A DNA stretch of 34,595 nucleotides from Flavobacteriaceae bacterium (GTDB taxonomy: Bacteria; Bacteroidota; Bacteroidia; UKL13-3), in the NCBI GenBank assembly GCA_025363675.1, contig JANYDJ010000159.1, positions 1-34,595 of the forward strand. Direction: 5' to 3'. Within the stretch, counting starts at the first letter, position 1, and each line of letters starts with the position of its first letter. The translations under genes and the position numbers were made by a program. This document shows, piece after piece, positions 1 to 8,700 of the stretch. The notes below the pieces were generated by a model that was not told the origin of the DNA, did not search any database, and saw only the letters and a list, made by a program, of their open reading frames with translations.

Positions 1-120
1 AACTTCTATATAATCTTCTTTTACCTCAACATGCCCAAGTTCATGCGATAACACAATTTCAAAATGTGCCAATAATTCCTTTGGAAAAATCAAGGCCAAT
101 GTCTCTTTCTCTAGTCCCAT
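1..120 (-). CDS. Probable transposase N-terminal fragment (ISAon1-like), cut by window edge
   Basis: On the minus strand an ATG at 120 opens a frame that stays open to base 1 (40 residues), so only the N-terminus is visible. The start, MGLEKETLALIFPKELLAHF, followed by EIV and an acidic stretch ending KEDYIEV, resembles the short N-terminal domain that precedes ISAon1-type Bacteroidota transposases (pattern L-x-LPxxLLxxFEIV...EExxEV). This is recalled from the family, not searched. The piece also contains HELGH, which on its own would suggest a zinc-peptidase HExxH motif; the surrounding pattern fits the transposase reading better, but the peptidase remains an alternative. The frame is closed upstream of the ATG by a stop around position 191. 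The element itself lies to the left of the window. Confidence 0.4.
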   Translation of the reverse strand, partial: MGLEKETLALIFPKELLAHFEIVLSHELGHVEVKEDYIEV

Positions 121-235
121 TTTTTGGAAGCGAAAATTAAGGCTTTTTTTATTCTCTCCCGTTAAAATTAATGTGATCCCATATAGTAATCATTATCTAT
201 TTATAAAATAATATATTTACAAAACGGACAAGCCC

Positions 236-275
236 ATAAATGCTTGCATTTATCCCCTCTCAAACTGGAGTGGGG
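236..275. repeat. Two adjacent hairpins upstream of sucD
   Basis: ATAAATGC-TT-GCATTTAT (236-253) is a perfect 8-bp-arm palindrome. It is followed directly by CCCCTCTC...GAGTGGGG (254-275), arms matching at 7 of 8 bases. The pair lies between the transposase-like fragment and sucD. It could be a terminator, a 5'-leader structure of sucD, or an insertion-sequence end; the sequence does not decide. Confidence 0.35.
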
Positions 276-380
276 TGATGAGCGTAGTATCGTGTAGGCG
301 AAGTAAATATTTTGCTTTGCCAAAATCCTTTAAACGCCTTAAATTGCAGCACTTTTATAACAACCCAAACAAAACAGAAA

Positions 381-1262
381 ATGAGCGTATTAGTAAATAA
401 AAATTCCAAAGTAATTGTTCAAGGATTCACCGGAGGCGAAGGAACTTTCCATGCCACACAAATGATTGAGTATGGCACCCAAGTAGTGGGTGGCGTAACA
501 CCTGGCAAGGGCGGGACCACACATTTGGACAAACCTGTATTCAACACCGTGGCCGATGCAGTAACTCAAACAGGTGCAAATGTTTCTATCATATTTGTGC
601 CCCCAGCTTTTGCTGCCGATGCTATAATGGAAGCGGCCGAAGCAGGTATTAAAGTAATAGTTTGTATTACAGAAGGTATCCCTACCCAAGATATGATAAC
701 TGCAAAAAATTATTTAACAGGAAAAGATTGCAGACTAATCGGACCTAACTGCCCTGGAGTAATTACACCCGAAGAAGCAAAAGTTGGTATTATGCCTGGT
801 TTTGTATTTAAGAAAGGCAACATAGGTATTGTTTCAAAATCGGGAACATTAACTTATGAAGCAGCTGACCAAATAGTAAAACAAGGTATGGGAATTAGTA
901 CTGCTATAGGAATTGGTGGAGACCCCGTGATAGGAACCACTACCAAAGAAGCTGTGCAAATGCTAATGGAAGACCCAGAAACAGAAGGCATAGTAATGAT
1001 AGGCGAGATTGGCGGAACTATGGAAGCCGATGCAGCACGCTGGATAAAAGCCCACGGAACAAAACCTGTTGTAGGTTTTATTGCCGGGCAAACAGCTCCT
1101 GCGGGTCGCAGAATGGGACATGCTGGAGCCATAGTAGGCGGGGCAGATGATACTGCTGCTGCCAAAATGAAAATAATGGCCGAGTGTGGAATTAATGTAG
1201 TGGAATCGCCCGCCAATATTGGCGTAATGATGACCAAAGCACTTGCAACTATTTCAGCATAA
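381..1262 (+). CDS. sucD: Succinate-CoA ligase [ADP-forming] subunit alpha
   Basis: Alpha subunit of succinyl-CoA synthetase, the TCA-cycle enzyme converting succinyl-CoA to succinate with substrate-level phosphorylation; it pairs with a beta subunit (SucC) not present here. The 293-residue length matches the family. The N-terminal CoA-binding Rossmann domain shows [13 protein letters not shown] and GGVTPGKGG (about residues 15-45). The C-terminal ligase domain carries the phosphohistidine in [10 protein letters not shown] (His247). The ORF track starts at 312, but the 23 extra residues are unlike the family; the ATG at 381 ([15 protein letters not shown]) is the natural start. An enoyl-CoA hydratase follows after 37 bases on the same strand and may be co-transcribed. 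Confidence 0.95.
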   Translation: MSVLVNKNSKVIVQGFTGGEGTFHATQMIEYGTQVVGGVTPGKGGTTHLDKPVFNTVADAVTQTGANVSIIFVPPAFAADAIMEAAEAGIKVIVCITEGIPTQDMITAKNYLTGKDCRLIGPNCPGVITPEEAKVGIMPGFVFKKGNIGIVSKSGTLTYEAADQIVKQGMGISTAIGIGGDPVIGTTTKEAVQMLMEDPETEGIVMIGEIGGTMEADAARWIKAHGTKPVVGFIAGQTAPAGRRMGHAGAIVGGADDTAAAKMKIMAECGINVVESPANIGVMMTKALATISA

Positions 1263-1299
1263 TATACGTTTCTAATTATAATAACAATCCTAATATATA

Positions 1300-2085
1300 A
1301 TGTACAATAATCTATTAACAGAAGTAAGTGAAGGCATACTTACAATCACCATTAACCGTGAATCGAAACTTAATGCCTTAACCATAGAAACTATCCGCGA
1401 AATATATGATGCTATTAAAACTGCCGAGTCGAATGATGAAGTAGCTGGTATTATACTAACTGGTGCTGGCCCAAAAGCCTTTGTTGCTGGTGCAGATATT
1501 TCAGAATTTGCTAACTTTACTGTAGAGCAAGGAACTAAAATGGCACAAAATGGACATAAGGTTTTTAATGCCATTGAAAACTGTTCAAAGCCTGTTGTTG
1601 CTGCGGTTAATGGATTTGCTTTAGGAGGTGGTTGCGAACTAGCGATGGCTTGCCATATAAGAGTTGCTGCTGAGAATGCCAAGTTTGGTCAGCCTGAAGT
1701 TAACTTAGGAATTATACCCGGCTATGCGGGTACACAACGCTTGGCTCAATTGGTAGGCAAAGGCAAAGCATTAGAATTATTGATGACTGCCGATGTAATA
1801 GGTGCTGCCGAAGCCAAAGAGTTAGGTTTGGTAAACCATGTGGTTCCTGCCGATCAACTTCTCGCTAAATGCAATGAAATATTGGACAAAATAAAAAGCA
1901 AATCGCCCATGGCTATTGCCAAAGTGATTGACTGCGTAAATACCCAATACCATAAAGACAAACCTGGTTTTGATAGAGAAGTAGAACTTTTCGGACAATG
2001 TTTTTCTACTGATGATTTTAAAGAAGGTACCACTGCATTTATGGAAAAACGCAAACCTTCTTTTGGTAAATTGCTGTCAGTGTAA
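1300..2085 (+). CDS. Enoyl-CoA hydratase/isomerase family protein (crotonase-like)
   Basis: Crotonase-fold protein of 261 residues, the usual length for a short-chain enoyl-CoA hydratase, which adds water across the 2,3 double bond of enoyl-CoA in fatty-acid or butyrate metabolism. The oxyanion-hole motifs are visible (KAFVAGADISEF around residues 59-70; ALGGGCELAMAC around 107-118). Both glutamates of true hydratases are present: Glu113 in GGCEL and Glu133 in GQPEVNLGIIPG. The C-terminal helices (DFKEGTTAFMEKRKPSF) match crotonase or 3-hydroxybutyryl-CoA dehydratase. It lies 37 bases after sucD, so co-transcription is likely. The exact chain-length preference cannot be read from the sequence. 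Confidence 0.9.
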   Translation: MYNNLLTEVSEGILTITINRESKLNALTIETIREIYDAIKTAESNDEVAGIILTGAGPKAFVAGADISEFANFTVEQGTKMAQNGHKVFNAIENCSKPVVAAVNGFALGGGCELAMACHIRVAAENAKFGQPEVNLGIIPGYAGTQRLAQLVGKGKALELLMTADVIGAAEAKELGLVNHVVPADQLLAKCNEILDKIKSKSPMAIAKVIDCVNTQYHKDKPGFDREVELFGQCFSTDDFKEGTTAFMEKRKPSFGKLLSV

Positions 2086-2091
2086 GCTAAT

Positions 2092-2172
2092 GTCAGTCTG
2101 AGTTTATCGAAGACGGTGTTTTGAAAGTATACTCTTCTTTATTTGCCTACCCTTCGATAAACTCAGGGTGAC
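2092..2172. repeat. REP-like inverted repeat (CTTCGATAAACTCAG family)
   Basis: Left arm GTCAGTCTGAGTTTATCGAAG (2092-2112) and right arm CTTCGATAAACTCAGGGTGAC (2152-2172) are inverted copies matching at 19 of 21 bases around a 39-base centre. This resembles the dispersed cttcgaYaaRctcagggtgaca palindromes common between genes in Bacteroidota and other phyla. Lying between the hydratase stop and lpxK, it could act as a transcription attenuator or terminator. Confidence 0.7.
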
Positions 2173-2197
2173 AAATAAAACTTAGGATGACAAACCC

Positions 2198-3214
2198 ATG
2201 AAGCTGCGAATACTATTATATCCTTTTTCTATTATATATTATATAATAACTGCTACCCGCAATAGGTTATTTGATTGGGGAATACTGAAGCAGAAACAAT
2301 ATGATATTCCTATTATAGGTGTTGGTAATTTGAGTACCGGTGGGACAGGAAAAACTCCGCATGTAGCTTATATAGCTCAACTTTTGCAGAAACAGAATTT
2401 AAAAGTAGCTGTGCTGAGTCGGGGTTATGGACGCAAAACGAGAGGATATATATTGGCCAATACCAACCATACTGCTTATGATATAGGTGATGAACCATTT
2501 GAATTATATCATAAGAATTTAATGGTAGCCGTTTGCGAAAACAGAAGAGAAGGAATCGAGAAATTACAGGAAACTGTTCAGCCAAATATTATATTATTGG
2601 ATGATAATTTTCAGCACCGATATGTGAAACCAAGTTTACAAATACTACTGACAAGTTATAATGATTTCTTTTACGATGATTATATATTACCTGCTGGTAA
2701 TTTGCGTGAAAGTAGAAATGGTGTTAACAGGGCAGATATTATTATAGTGAGCAAATGCCCAGCAAATTTATCGGAAGAATCTAAATCGAAAATCCAATCA
2801 AAAATATATAATTATTCAAAAGCAACTGTATTTTTCAGTTCATATAAGTACGATGAATTATATAGTTTGAATAATACTTCTGCTAACAATATAAAAGATG
2901 TGATATTATTAACCGGCTTGGCCAATACCGATTATTTAAAATCGTATATTGAACAACATTATAATATTGTTGAGCATCTAAATTATCCCGATCATTATAT
3001 ATACAAAACTGAGGATATAACAGAATGGCAGCAGAAATATAAAAATGATTTTGAGGGTGGGGCTGTTATTATAACTACTGTTAAGGATGCAGCAAGATTG
3101 GATGCTTTGGATTCAATTGACAAGCTGCCAATAATGGTTTTGCCTGTTGAGGTAGATTTTGGGGTGGGTAATGATAACTTTGAACAGTTGCTATTGGGTA
3201 ATCGCTCTTCGTAG
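2198..3214 (+). CDS. lpxK: Tetraacyldisaccharide 4'-kinase
   Basis: LpxK phosphorylates the 4' position of the tetraacyldisaccharide-1-phosphate lipid A precursor at the inner face of the cytoplasmic membrane. The 338-residue protein has an N-terminal hydrophobic helix (LLYPFSIIYYIITATRNRLFDWG), a Walker A motif GVGNLSTGGTGKTPH (residues 41-55), the conserved SRGYGRKTRG, and the LDDNFQHRYV motif (usually DDGFQHR; here Asn replaces Gly). PAGNLRE and the ADIIIVSKCP segment are also typical. The C-terminal kinase lobe has DHYIYKTEDI and TTVKDAARL. The start ATG lies just downstream of the REP-like repeat; the gene is probably transcribed on its own. Confidence 0.92.
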   Translation: MKLRILLYPFSIIYYIITATRNRLFDWGILKQKQYDIPIIGVGNLSTGGTGKTPHVAYIAQLLQKQNLKVAVLSRGYGRKTRGYILANTNHTAYDIGDEPFELYHKNLMVAVCENRREGIEKLQETVQPNIILLDDNFQHRYVKPSLQILLTSYNDFFYDDYILPAGNLRESRNGVNRADIIIVSKCPANLSEESKSKIQSKIYNYSKATVFFSSYKYDELYSLNNTSANNIKDVILLTGLANTDYLKSYIEQHYNIVEHLNYPDHYIYKTEDITEWQQKYKNDFEGGAVIITTVKDAARLDALDSIDKLPIMVLPVEVDFGVGNDNFEQLLLGNRSS

Positions 3215-3400
3215 ATTTAGGTATCCAAAAGAATATTTCACTATGTGGTGCAACCATTTCTCTCTTTTTAGGGGCATTTAACATATAACAGAAGAAAATT
3301 AAAATAATTTGGGGAGTATTAAATCCGTTTTATATTGCACACCTACTTATGCTCCTTATCCGACACTAATCTATCCATGTAATTAATTATATTTGCAATT

Positions 3401-3642
3401 ATGAAATATTACTTATTATTGTCATTGTTATATCTTTTTCCGCTAGCTATTTCTGGAAGAAAAAATTTGGAAAAATTTTTCAATTTTATAGCAATGGCGT
3501 ATTAGTAGGCATGTCTCTAACACTATGGATAACCAATAATCTAAATATATTTTGGGGAAGTCTATCTCTTGCTAGTTTTATATATAACATTTATACAATG
3601 AATAAATATATAAAAAAATACCCAGAAGCAAAACTTAGTTAG
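3401..3642 (+). pseudogene. Possible frameshifted small membrane protein
   Basis: The 479-base gap between lpxK and the HIT gene holds this ORF. From ATG 3401 one frame reads MKYYLLLSLLYLFPLAISGRKN and stops at 3505. A second frame, without a usable start codon, reads ILLIIVIVISFSASYFWKKK, continues through GVLVGMSLTLWITNNLNIFW, and ends with SLASFIYNIYTMNKYIKK and the stop at 3642. Joining the frames near the T5 or A6 runs (about 3436-3466) gives a roughly 80-residue, two-helix membrane protein. This may be a real frameshift, a sequencing indel, or chance. No family recognised. The rest of the gap (3215-3400) shows nothing I can support. Confidence 0.3.
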
Positions 3643-3655
3643 GTTTACTAAACAT

Positions 3656-3690
3656 AAAAGCAGCGTTCCCCAAAAAGGCACGCTGCTTTT
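3656..3690. terminator. Bidirectional rho-independent terminator
   Basis: Perfect 11-bp inverted repeat AAAAGCAGCGT / ACGCTGCTTTT with a 13-base loop. The A-run and T-run flanks let it work in both directions. It sits just downstream of the HIT gene stop (minus strand) and after the small ORF (plus strand), where it would end both transcripts. Confidence 0.8.
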
Positions 3691-3693
3691 ATA

Positions 3694-4086
3694 TTACAAA
3701 CATTCCCTAATCTTCCTCGCCACTTCAGCTAATTCCTCATGACTTGGATTCAACTTAGGTCGGGTAAAATTCAAATCATCAGCAGTATCAATAGGTACTA
3801 AATGCAGGTGTGTATGGGGTACTTCTAAACCAATTACCGCTACGCCTACTTTTTTACACGGTACTACTTTCTGTATAGCTTTGGCAATAGGTTTGGCAAA
3901 TAACATTAAAGCGGATATGGCACCATCGCCCATATCAAATATATAATCAACTTCTTGTTTTGGAACTACTAAAACGTGACCTTCACGCAAGGGCATAATA
4001 TCTAAAAATGCAAAAAACCGATCATCTTCAGCTATTTTGTGGCAGGGAATTTCACCTTGTATAATTTTAGTAAATATGGATGCCAT
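3694..4086 (-). CDS. HIT family nucleotide hydrolase
   Basis: Histidine-triad protein of 130 residues, similar to HinT/Hit-like purine nucleotide phosphoramidases, which hydrolyse AMP-lysine or AMP-NH2-type substrates. The catalytic triad motif is seen as VPHTHLHLVP (His91, His93, His95), preceded by the conserved IFTKIIQGEIPCHKI and FLDIMPLREGHVLVVPK segments. The reading frame begins with MASIFTK, the typical family start. It lies 8 bases after greA on the same strand, so the two are almost certainly co-transcribed from the greA promoter and terminated by the hairpin at 3656-3690. Confidence 0.92.
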   Translation of the reverse strand: MASIFTKIIQGEIPCHKIAEDDRFFAFLDIMPLREGHVLVVPKQEVDYIFDMGDGAISALMLFAKPIAKAIQKVVPCKKVGVAVIGLEVPHTHLHLVPIDTADDLNFTRPKLNPSHEELAEVARKIRECL

Positions 4087-4094
4087 ATATAATA

Positions 4095-4565
4095 TTATAT
4101 ACTAATTTCTAGTACTTCCATTTTAATCACTCCGGCTGGTACTGTAATGTCTATAACATCGCCCACCTTTTTACCCATAAGCCCAGTTGCTATTGGAGAT
4201 TTAACAGAGATGCGGCCTGTGCTTATATCAGCTTCTTTTTCTGATACCAATTGGTATTGTACGGTATTACCTGTTTTGTGATTTTTAACTTTCACTTTGC
4301 ATAGTACCATTACTTTACTGGTATCCATTTTATCTTCATCTAGCAAACGAGCATTACCCAATAGTTTTTCCATTTGCGATATCTTAGCTTCCATTAGCCC
4401 CTGGGCTTCTTTGGCTGCATCGTATTCTGCATTTTCACTTAGGTCACCTTTATCTCTGGCTTCTGCAATCTGGGCCGATATTTTGGGTCTTTCTACAGTT
4501 TTTAGCTGTGTTAATTCCTTTTTCAAATTCTCTAATCCTTCTTTTGTAAAATATTGTACTTCCAT
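4095..4565 (-). CDS. greA: Transcription elongation factor GreA
   Basis: GreA enters the RNA polymerase secondary channel and stimulates cleavage of backtracked transcripts. The 156-residue protein has the expected two parts: an N-terminal antiparallel coiled coil (residues 1-75) with the signature KGDLSENAEYDAAKEAQG, which carries the acidic tip residues, and a C-terminal FKBP-like domain (about 80-156) with the conserved PIATGLMGKKVGD segment. The family start MEVQYFTKEGLENLKKEL supports the chosen ATG. It is followed at 8 bases by the HIT gene. Confidence 0.96.
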   Translation of the reverse strand: MEVQYFTKEGLENLKKELTQLKTVERPKISAQIAEARDKGDLSENAEYDAAKEAQGLMEAKISQMEKLLGNARLLDEDKMDTSKVMVLCKVKVKNHKTGNTVQYQLVSEKEADISTGRISVKSPIATGLMGKKVGDVIDITVPAGVIKMEVLEISI

Positions 4566-4604
4566 AATATTTGGTATTTATTGTTGCTAGTGATATTTAA
4601 AAAC

Positions 4605-4638
4605 AAACGTCCCGACCCTAAAAAGAGTCGGAACGTTT
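4605..4638 (-). terminator. Rho-independent terminator of the PorV-like operon
   Basis: On the minus strand AAACGTTCCGAC pairs with GTCGGGACGTTT (one mismatch) around a short CTTTTTAG-type loop, followed by TGTTTTTAAA. It lies 40 bases after the stop of the PorV-like gene and before greA, so it closes the three-gene operon transcribed from about 13.5 kb. Confidence 0.75.
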
Positions 4639-4678
4639 ATGATATATAATGATATTTTTTTGCTCTCTATTTTCCTAA

Positions 4679-5776
4679 TCAATCATTGTCTTTACCGCCC
4701 AAATCAATCCTTACGCCAAAGGTGTGCATATTGCCAAATGGCTTGGTTTGCTTAAACGAATAATCAAGTGCAAAGCTAGATTTATTTTTTCCAAAAGGCA
4801 ACTCTAAAGTGAAACCTGCATGAAAACCAGTGTATGCAGTATTACGTGCATCGCTACTAAAAATCCCTTGCTGATATAACATTCCTGTGCGAAGCATAAA
4901 GAAGGTTTTATATGCATATTCCAAACCCATAGCCCCCGTATTGTCTTGATAAGAATGCGAGGTGAAATTTCCTGCCAAAGTAAGTCTGTTAAAATATACT
5001 TCAGTTCCTTTATCTAATCGAAAATCGTAGCTCATGCCAAAATTTACTATGGAAGGCATACCATCCTTTGCTGAGCGTTGTTGCAATGTGGAACTATACG
5101 ATTTGGATGGGTCTTGTGCACGAATACTCATTCCATCGCCTGCGTATGAAATATCAGGACCAATATTCTTAACGGAGATACCGAGTTTAAAATCATTTCC
5201 TTTTAGTCTTCTAATTTCCTCATTGGTGTGGGTAGCTGTTCGATATTGAACACCTGCATCGAGTGTCATTGTAGATCCTGCAACTTCGGCAGTTCCTTCG
5301 CTTAAAAAACGTACCAACATGCCTCCATATATTTTCTCTGAGAATTTTTTTGCATACGACATTGCCAAATTAGTAAATTGCACGTTAAAGGTTCCCAAAC
5401 CTTCGGGCTGTTGCTCGGTAGTACGTTGTATATCGCCCGAATTAATGTTCATAAGCGAAAGTCCGATTACTCCACCGTTTTTACCTATAACCTGCGACAA
5501 TCCAAAGTTATTTATACTAATGCCTGCCAAATAGCGGGTATGAGAAAAAACAAGCTCGGTTTGCTTGGTTTGTGCAAGCCCGGCTACATTTATCCATGTA
5601 GCTTCTATGCCCTGCACATTGGCTGTATTTACGTTAGCCCAGCCATTACTTCTAGCCCAAGGATTAATAAGTAATTGCTCCCCTCCGTTGGTACCTCTTC
5701 GGTCAGGATTTCCTGCAAATACTTGACCCGATATCACTAGGGCCAAAATTGCTGTTATATATTTCATATAGTTCAT
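4679..5776 (-). CDS. PorV/PorQ-like outer-membrane beta-barrel protein
   Basis: 365-residue protein with a clear signal peptide (MKYITAILALVISGQVFAG), then the pattern of PorV/PorQ-family outer-membrane proteins: an early NPWARSNGWANVNTANVQG segment, EATWINVAGLA, then alternating amphipathic strands and a C-terminal strand GVRIDLGG. PorV in Bacteroidota works with the type IX secretion system, shuttling cargo with C-terminal sorting domains to the surface attachment complex. Here it is the last gene of a three-gene operon with a TonB-dependent receptor and a giant secreted protein, so it may be a dedicated partner for that protein; that is inference. ATGs at 5776 and 5767 are both possible; the second gives the more usual signal peptide. 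Confidence 0.75.
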   Translation of the reverse strand: MNYMKYITAILALVISGQVFAGNPDRRGTNGGEQLLINPWARSNGWANVNTANVQGIEATWINVAGLAQTKQTELVFSHTRYLAGISINNFGLSQVIGKNGGVIGLSLMNINSGDIQRTTEQQPEGLGTFNVQFTNLAMSYAKKFSEKIYGGMLVRFLSEGTAEVAGSTMTLDAGVQYRTATHTNEEIRRLKGNDFKLGISVKNIGPDISYAGDGMSIRAQDPSKSYSSTLQQRSAKDGMPSIVNFGMSYDFRLDKGTEVYFNRLTLAGNFTSHSYQDNTGAMGLEYAYKTFFMLRTGMLYQQGIFSSDARNTAYTGFHAGFTLELPFGKNKSSFALDYSFKQTKPFGNMHTFGVRIDLGGKDND

Positions 5777-5799
5777 TTCTGTAATGTAGTTTTTATGTT

Positions 5800-8700
5800 T
5801 TAGAAAGTATCCAAATCAACAGGTCTCATAATACCATACCATTTAACAATTTTTTCTCCCAGTTCAAAAGCATTTACATGCACTATATATAATCCACTTG
5901 CTATTGGTACCTGTGCTTGGTTTTTCATATCCCAGTCTGCATAGGTTAGGTCATCATCTTTCTTTATTTGCCTTACCAAGGTTCCGCTCAATGAGTATAT
6001 ACTTATCACACATTTGGGTGGGAGATTAATAAACTTCACCCGCGTATCTAATTGCGAATTTTCATAATTAGATGCTCCGTAATAAGGATTGGGCACCACG
6101 TTTATTTTGTCCATGGCTGCTTTGCCAAGGTCGGTGGAATGATCGACCGCAATATCATTTGTATTAAATGTATAATAAGGATAGTCGTCTGGATTTACTT
6201 TTGAAGAGGTAACATATTTCGAATAAGGTTTTGAAACACGTACACGGTAACGCATTTCGCTGGGTATATTAAGTTTCCCCCCATCATAATTTATATTATA
6301 GCCACTAACCATGTATGGCATAGTAACCCATTGCACTTGCGATGCTACTTGACGCTTGGTGTTAGCATCATCAATTTTATTAGGTGTACTTAGTATTGCT
6401 TGATATGACAATCCCTCGTCGTAAATCGGTCCTGTATAAGAGCCATACTTTACAGGTGCACAAACATATACATGGTGCATGCCGCCCCATAGCGGACCAT
6501 TAAAATTCGCCACATCAGCTGTAGGATTCCACACCATATCAGCTCCATTGTATCCTTTAAGCCAAGAATTTTCACCCATAATAATATTTAACCTTTCGCC
6601 AGTTTCTATATTAATTGCGTATCCAGGGAACCACGAACGCCCTCTATCTGTTGGGTCATACTCGGGTATATAGTTACCCGTGCTGGGGTCTTTTATAATA
6701 TTCCCAGTCCACGAAGCATGGTCTCTTATGCTCCATTTTTTTCTGTTTCCCTCAGCCAATAAAGGGTCTTCGCTCATTTCTACCACCACACATTTAGTCC
6801 ATTTAGATTTGTCGGGCGTAAGTACCAAATCTATGCTTATTAAGTTTGCCATTGAGTTTTCGGTATTGCTTGATACGCTCGACCCCTCAAATGCAGGACC
6901 ATAGGTATCTTCTCCTGTGCTGGTACTCCTTGCGGCTCTTGAACATAACTTATAAGGGGCCATTCTACCGTCACATACTTTTTCATAATTTTCAAAAGGG
7001 TCTAGTCCTTCAAGAGGGCTTCCAAATCTCGCAAAATCATAGGTGTATTTCGATTTATCATTCAAACCTCCCTGAGCATCATATCCAAAGCTTTCAGCTT
7101 TGCCATTCACACCTGCACGTATCCAATTATAATAGCCTCCCCCGTCTTGGTCTTTTACACCGCTTAACCATTTGCGTGTAGGGTCGCTAAACTCAACTGA
7201 TGATTCTATAGAGCCATAATTTTTGTCTATGCTGTCAATACCTGGTTGGTTAGGCTGTTTCATAGCTATAGAGAAACCGTATTCTTTTATTATCTGCTCA
7301 TTGAATTTTTTTAAGGTGCTCAAGCAATTTGTAACTTTCCCTGTTGTCTTGTTGGTAAGCGTCCATATAGCACTATCACGCATTACATTGGGGCTTTTAG
7401 AATATTTTGAGGTATCCTTCATATTAAACTCGAATTCAGCTTTTGGCACTTTTAATGGGTCAATTACACTAACTCTAATTGGTCCGAAACCATTAGTATA
7501 TACTGGAAAATCCATTTTACCATCTCTCAATATTTGATCAATTGAAGCCTTGGTCAACTCAAGAGAGTTTCCTCCGTTTCCTTGTCCCTGCATTCGAGTT
7601 ATCATAGGTCCGCTACCATACAGTGCATTAATTTTGGAGCCGCTACTTGTTGGGTCTGGTTTATGCGGAATACCTGTATAACGTTTCACATTTAAACGAC
7701 CTGCAAGGTACTGCTCTGGGTTTTGATTCATAGGATCATTCGTTAAATTGGCATAGGCTATCACCATAAAATGATACTGTTTAAAATTAACCAAACGTTT
7801 ATCGCCTGTTGCAAATAAATCTTCTTTTACGCTAAATGAATGAACCACACCCGCATTATTTCCAATTACTTTCGATACAAGTAAGGGCGACCCAACCACA
7901 GGATCATATACCCTATTTATTAGTTGAGTAACATTATCATTGATATCCATTTGATTGATTATCCTTGCCTTTTCTGTATTGTCCAAATCACCTGTTGTTA
8001 CACTGGCATCTTTTAATTGATAAATTTGATACCCTTGATACTTATAAATAAAACTATCCAAAGGGTTTTTAGAAAAGGGGTTGCGAATCTTGCCCACATA
8101 ACTCTCTGTTTCAACAGTATTTGTATTTTCAAGTACTACAATCAGTTCGTTGTCATATTCTTTTATGCTCAAGTCTGGGGCTCTTGGGCCATCTATTAAT
8201 TTGAAATTATTATTGAAAAGTATCTGTGCTTTATCGTCGGCATTCTTAAGTTGGGTGAGTGAACCTGTTGCTCCCCCTATACTACTGCGAGCCCAAACTG
8301 CACCTACCGTCATCTCGTTGCGGGCACCTGTTTTTAAAGTTAAAGGCCCGACACTTTGCAAAAACCTACGATCACCAGGTTGATTGCCAGCTCCCTTTTC
8401 TGTCCATCCATTATTGGTTACTGGGTCGCCGTTAAACATAAAGTTATATGGGGTTGCACCTCCGCGACCGTTGCCACCATAGGTTACGTGCTGCCCATCT
8501 TGCCATAATGCTCGTAGGTAATTATAATAGTGTAAGGGTTTTGTAGGATTTCCTATCACACTAAAATCATTATTATAATACATAAACGCATATAAGGGCA
8601 ATTCGTCACCGTTTTCATTTTTTGGTCCTCTAAACAAGTCCAAACCAACTGTGGGAGGGTTTAAGCCATAACCTAAAATACCTTCGTCATTGTCGTCACC

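Noticed and set aside
1-120. Zinc metallopeptidase based on HELGH
   Set aside because: Only 40 residues are visible, and the surrounding pattern fits an ISAon1-type transposase N-terminus better; kept as an alternative in the feature.
854-1237. Antisense ORF of 127 residues inside sucD
   Set aside because: It is on the opposite strand of a clear conserved gene and has no own family signal.
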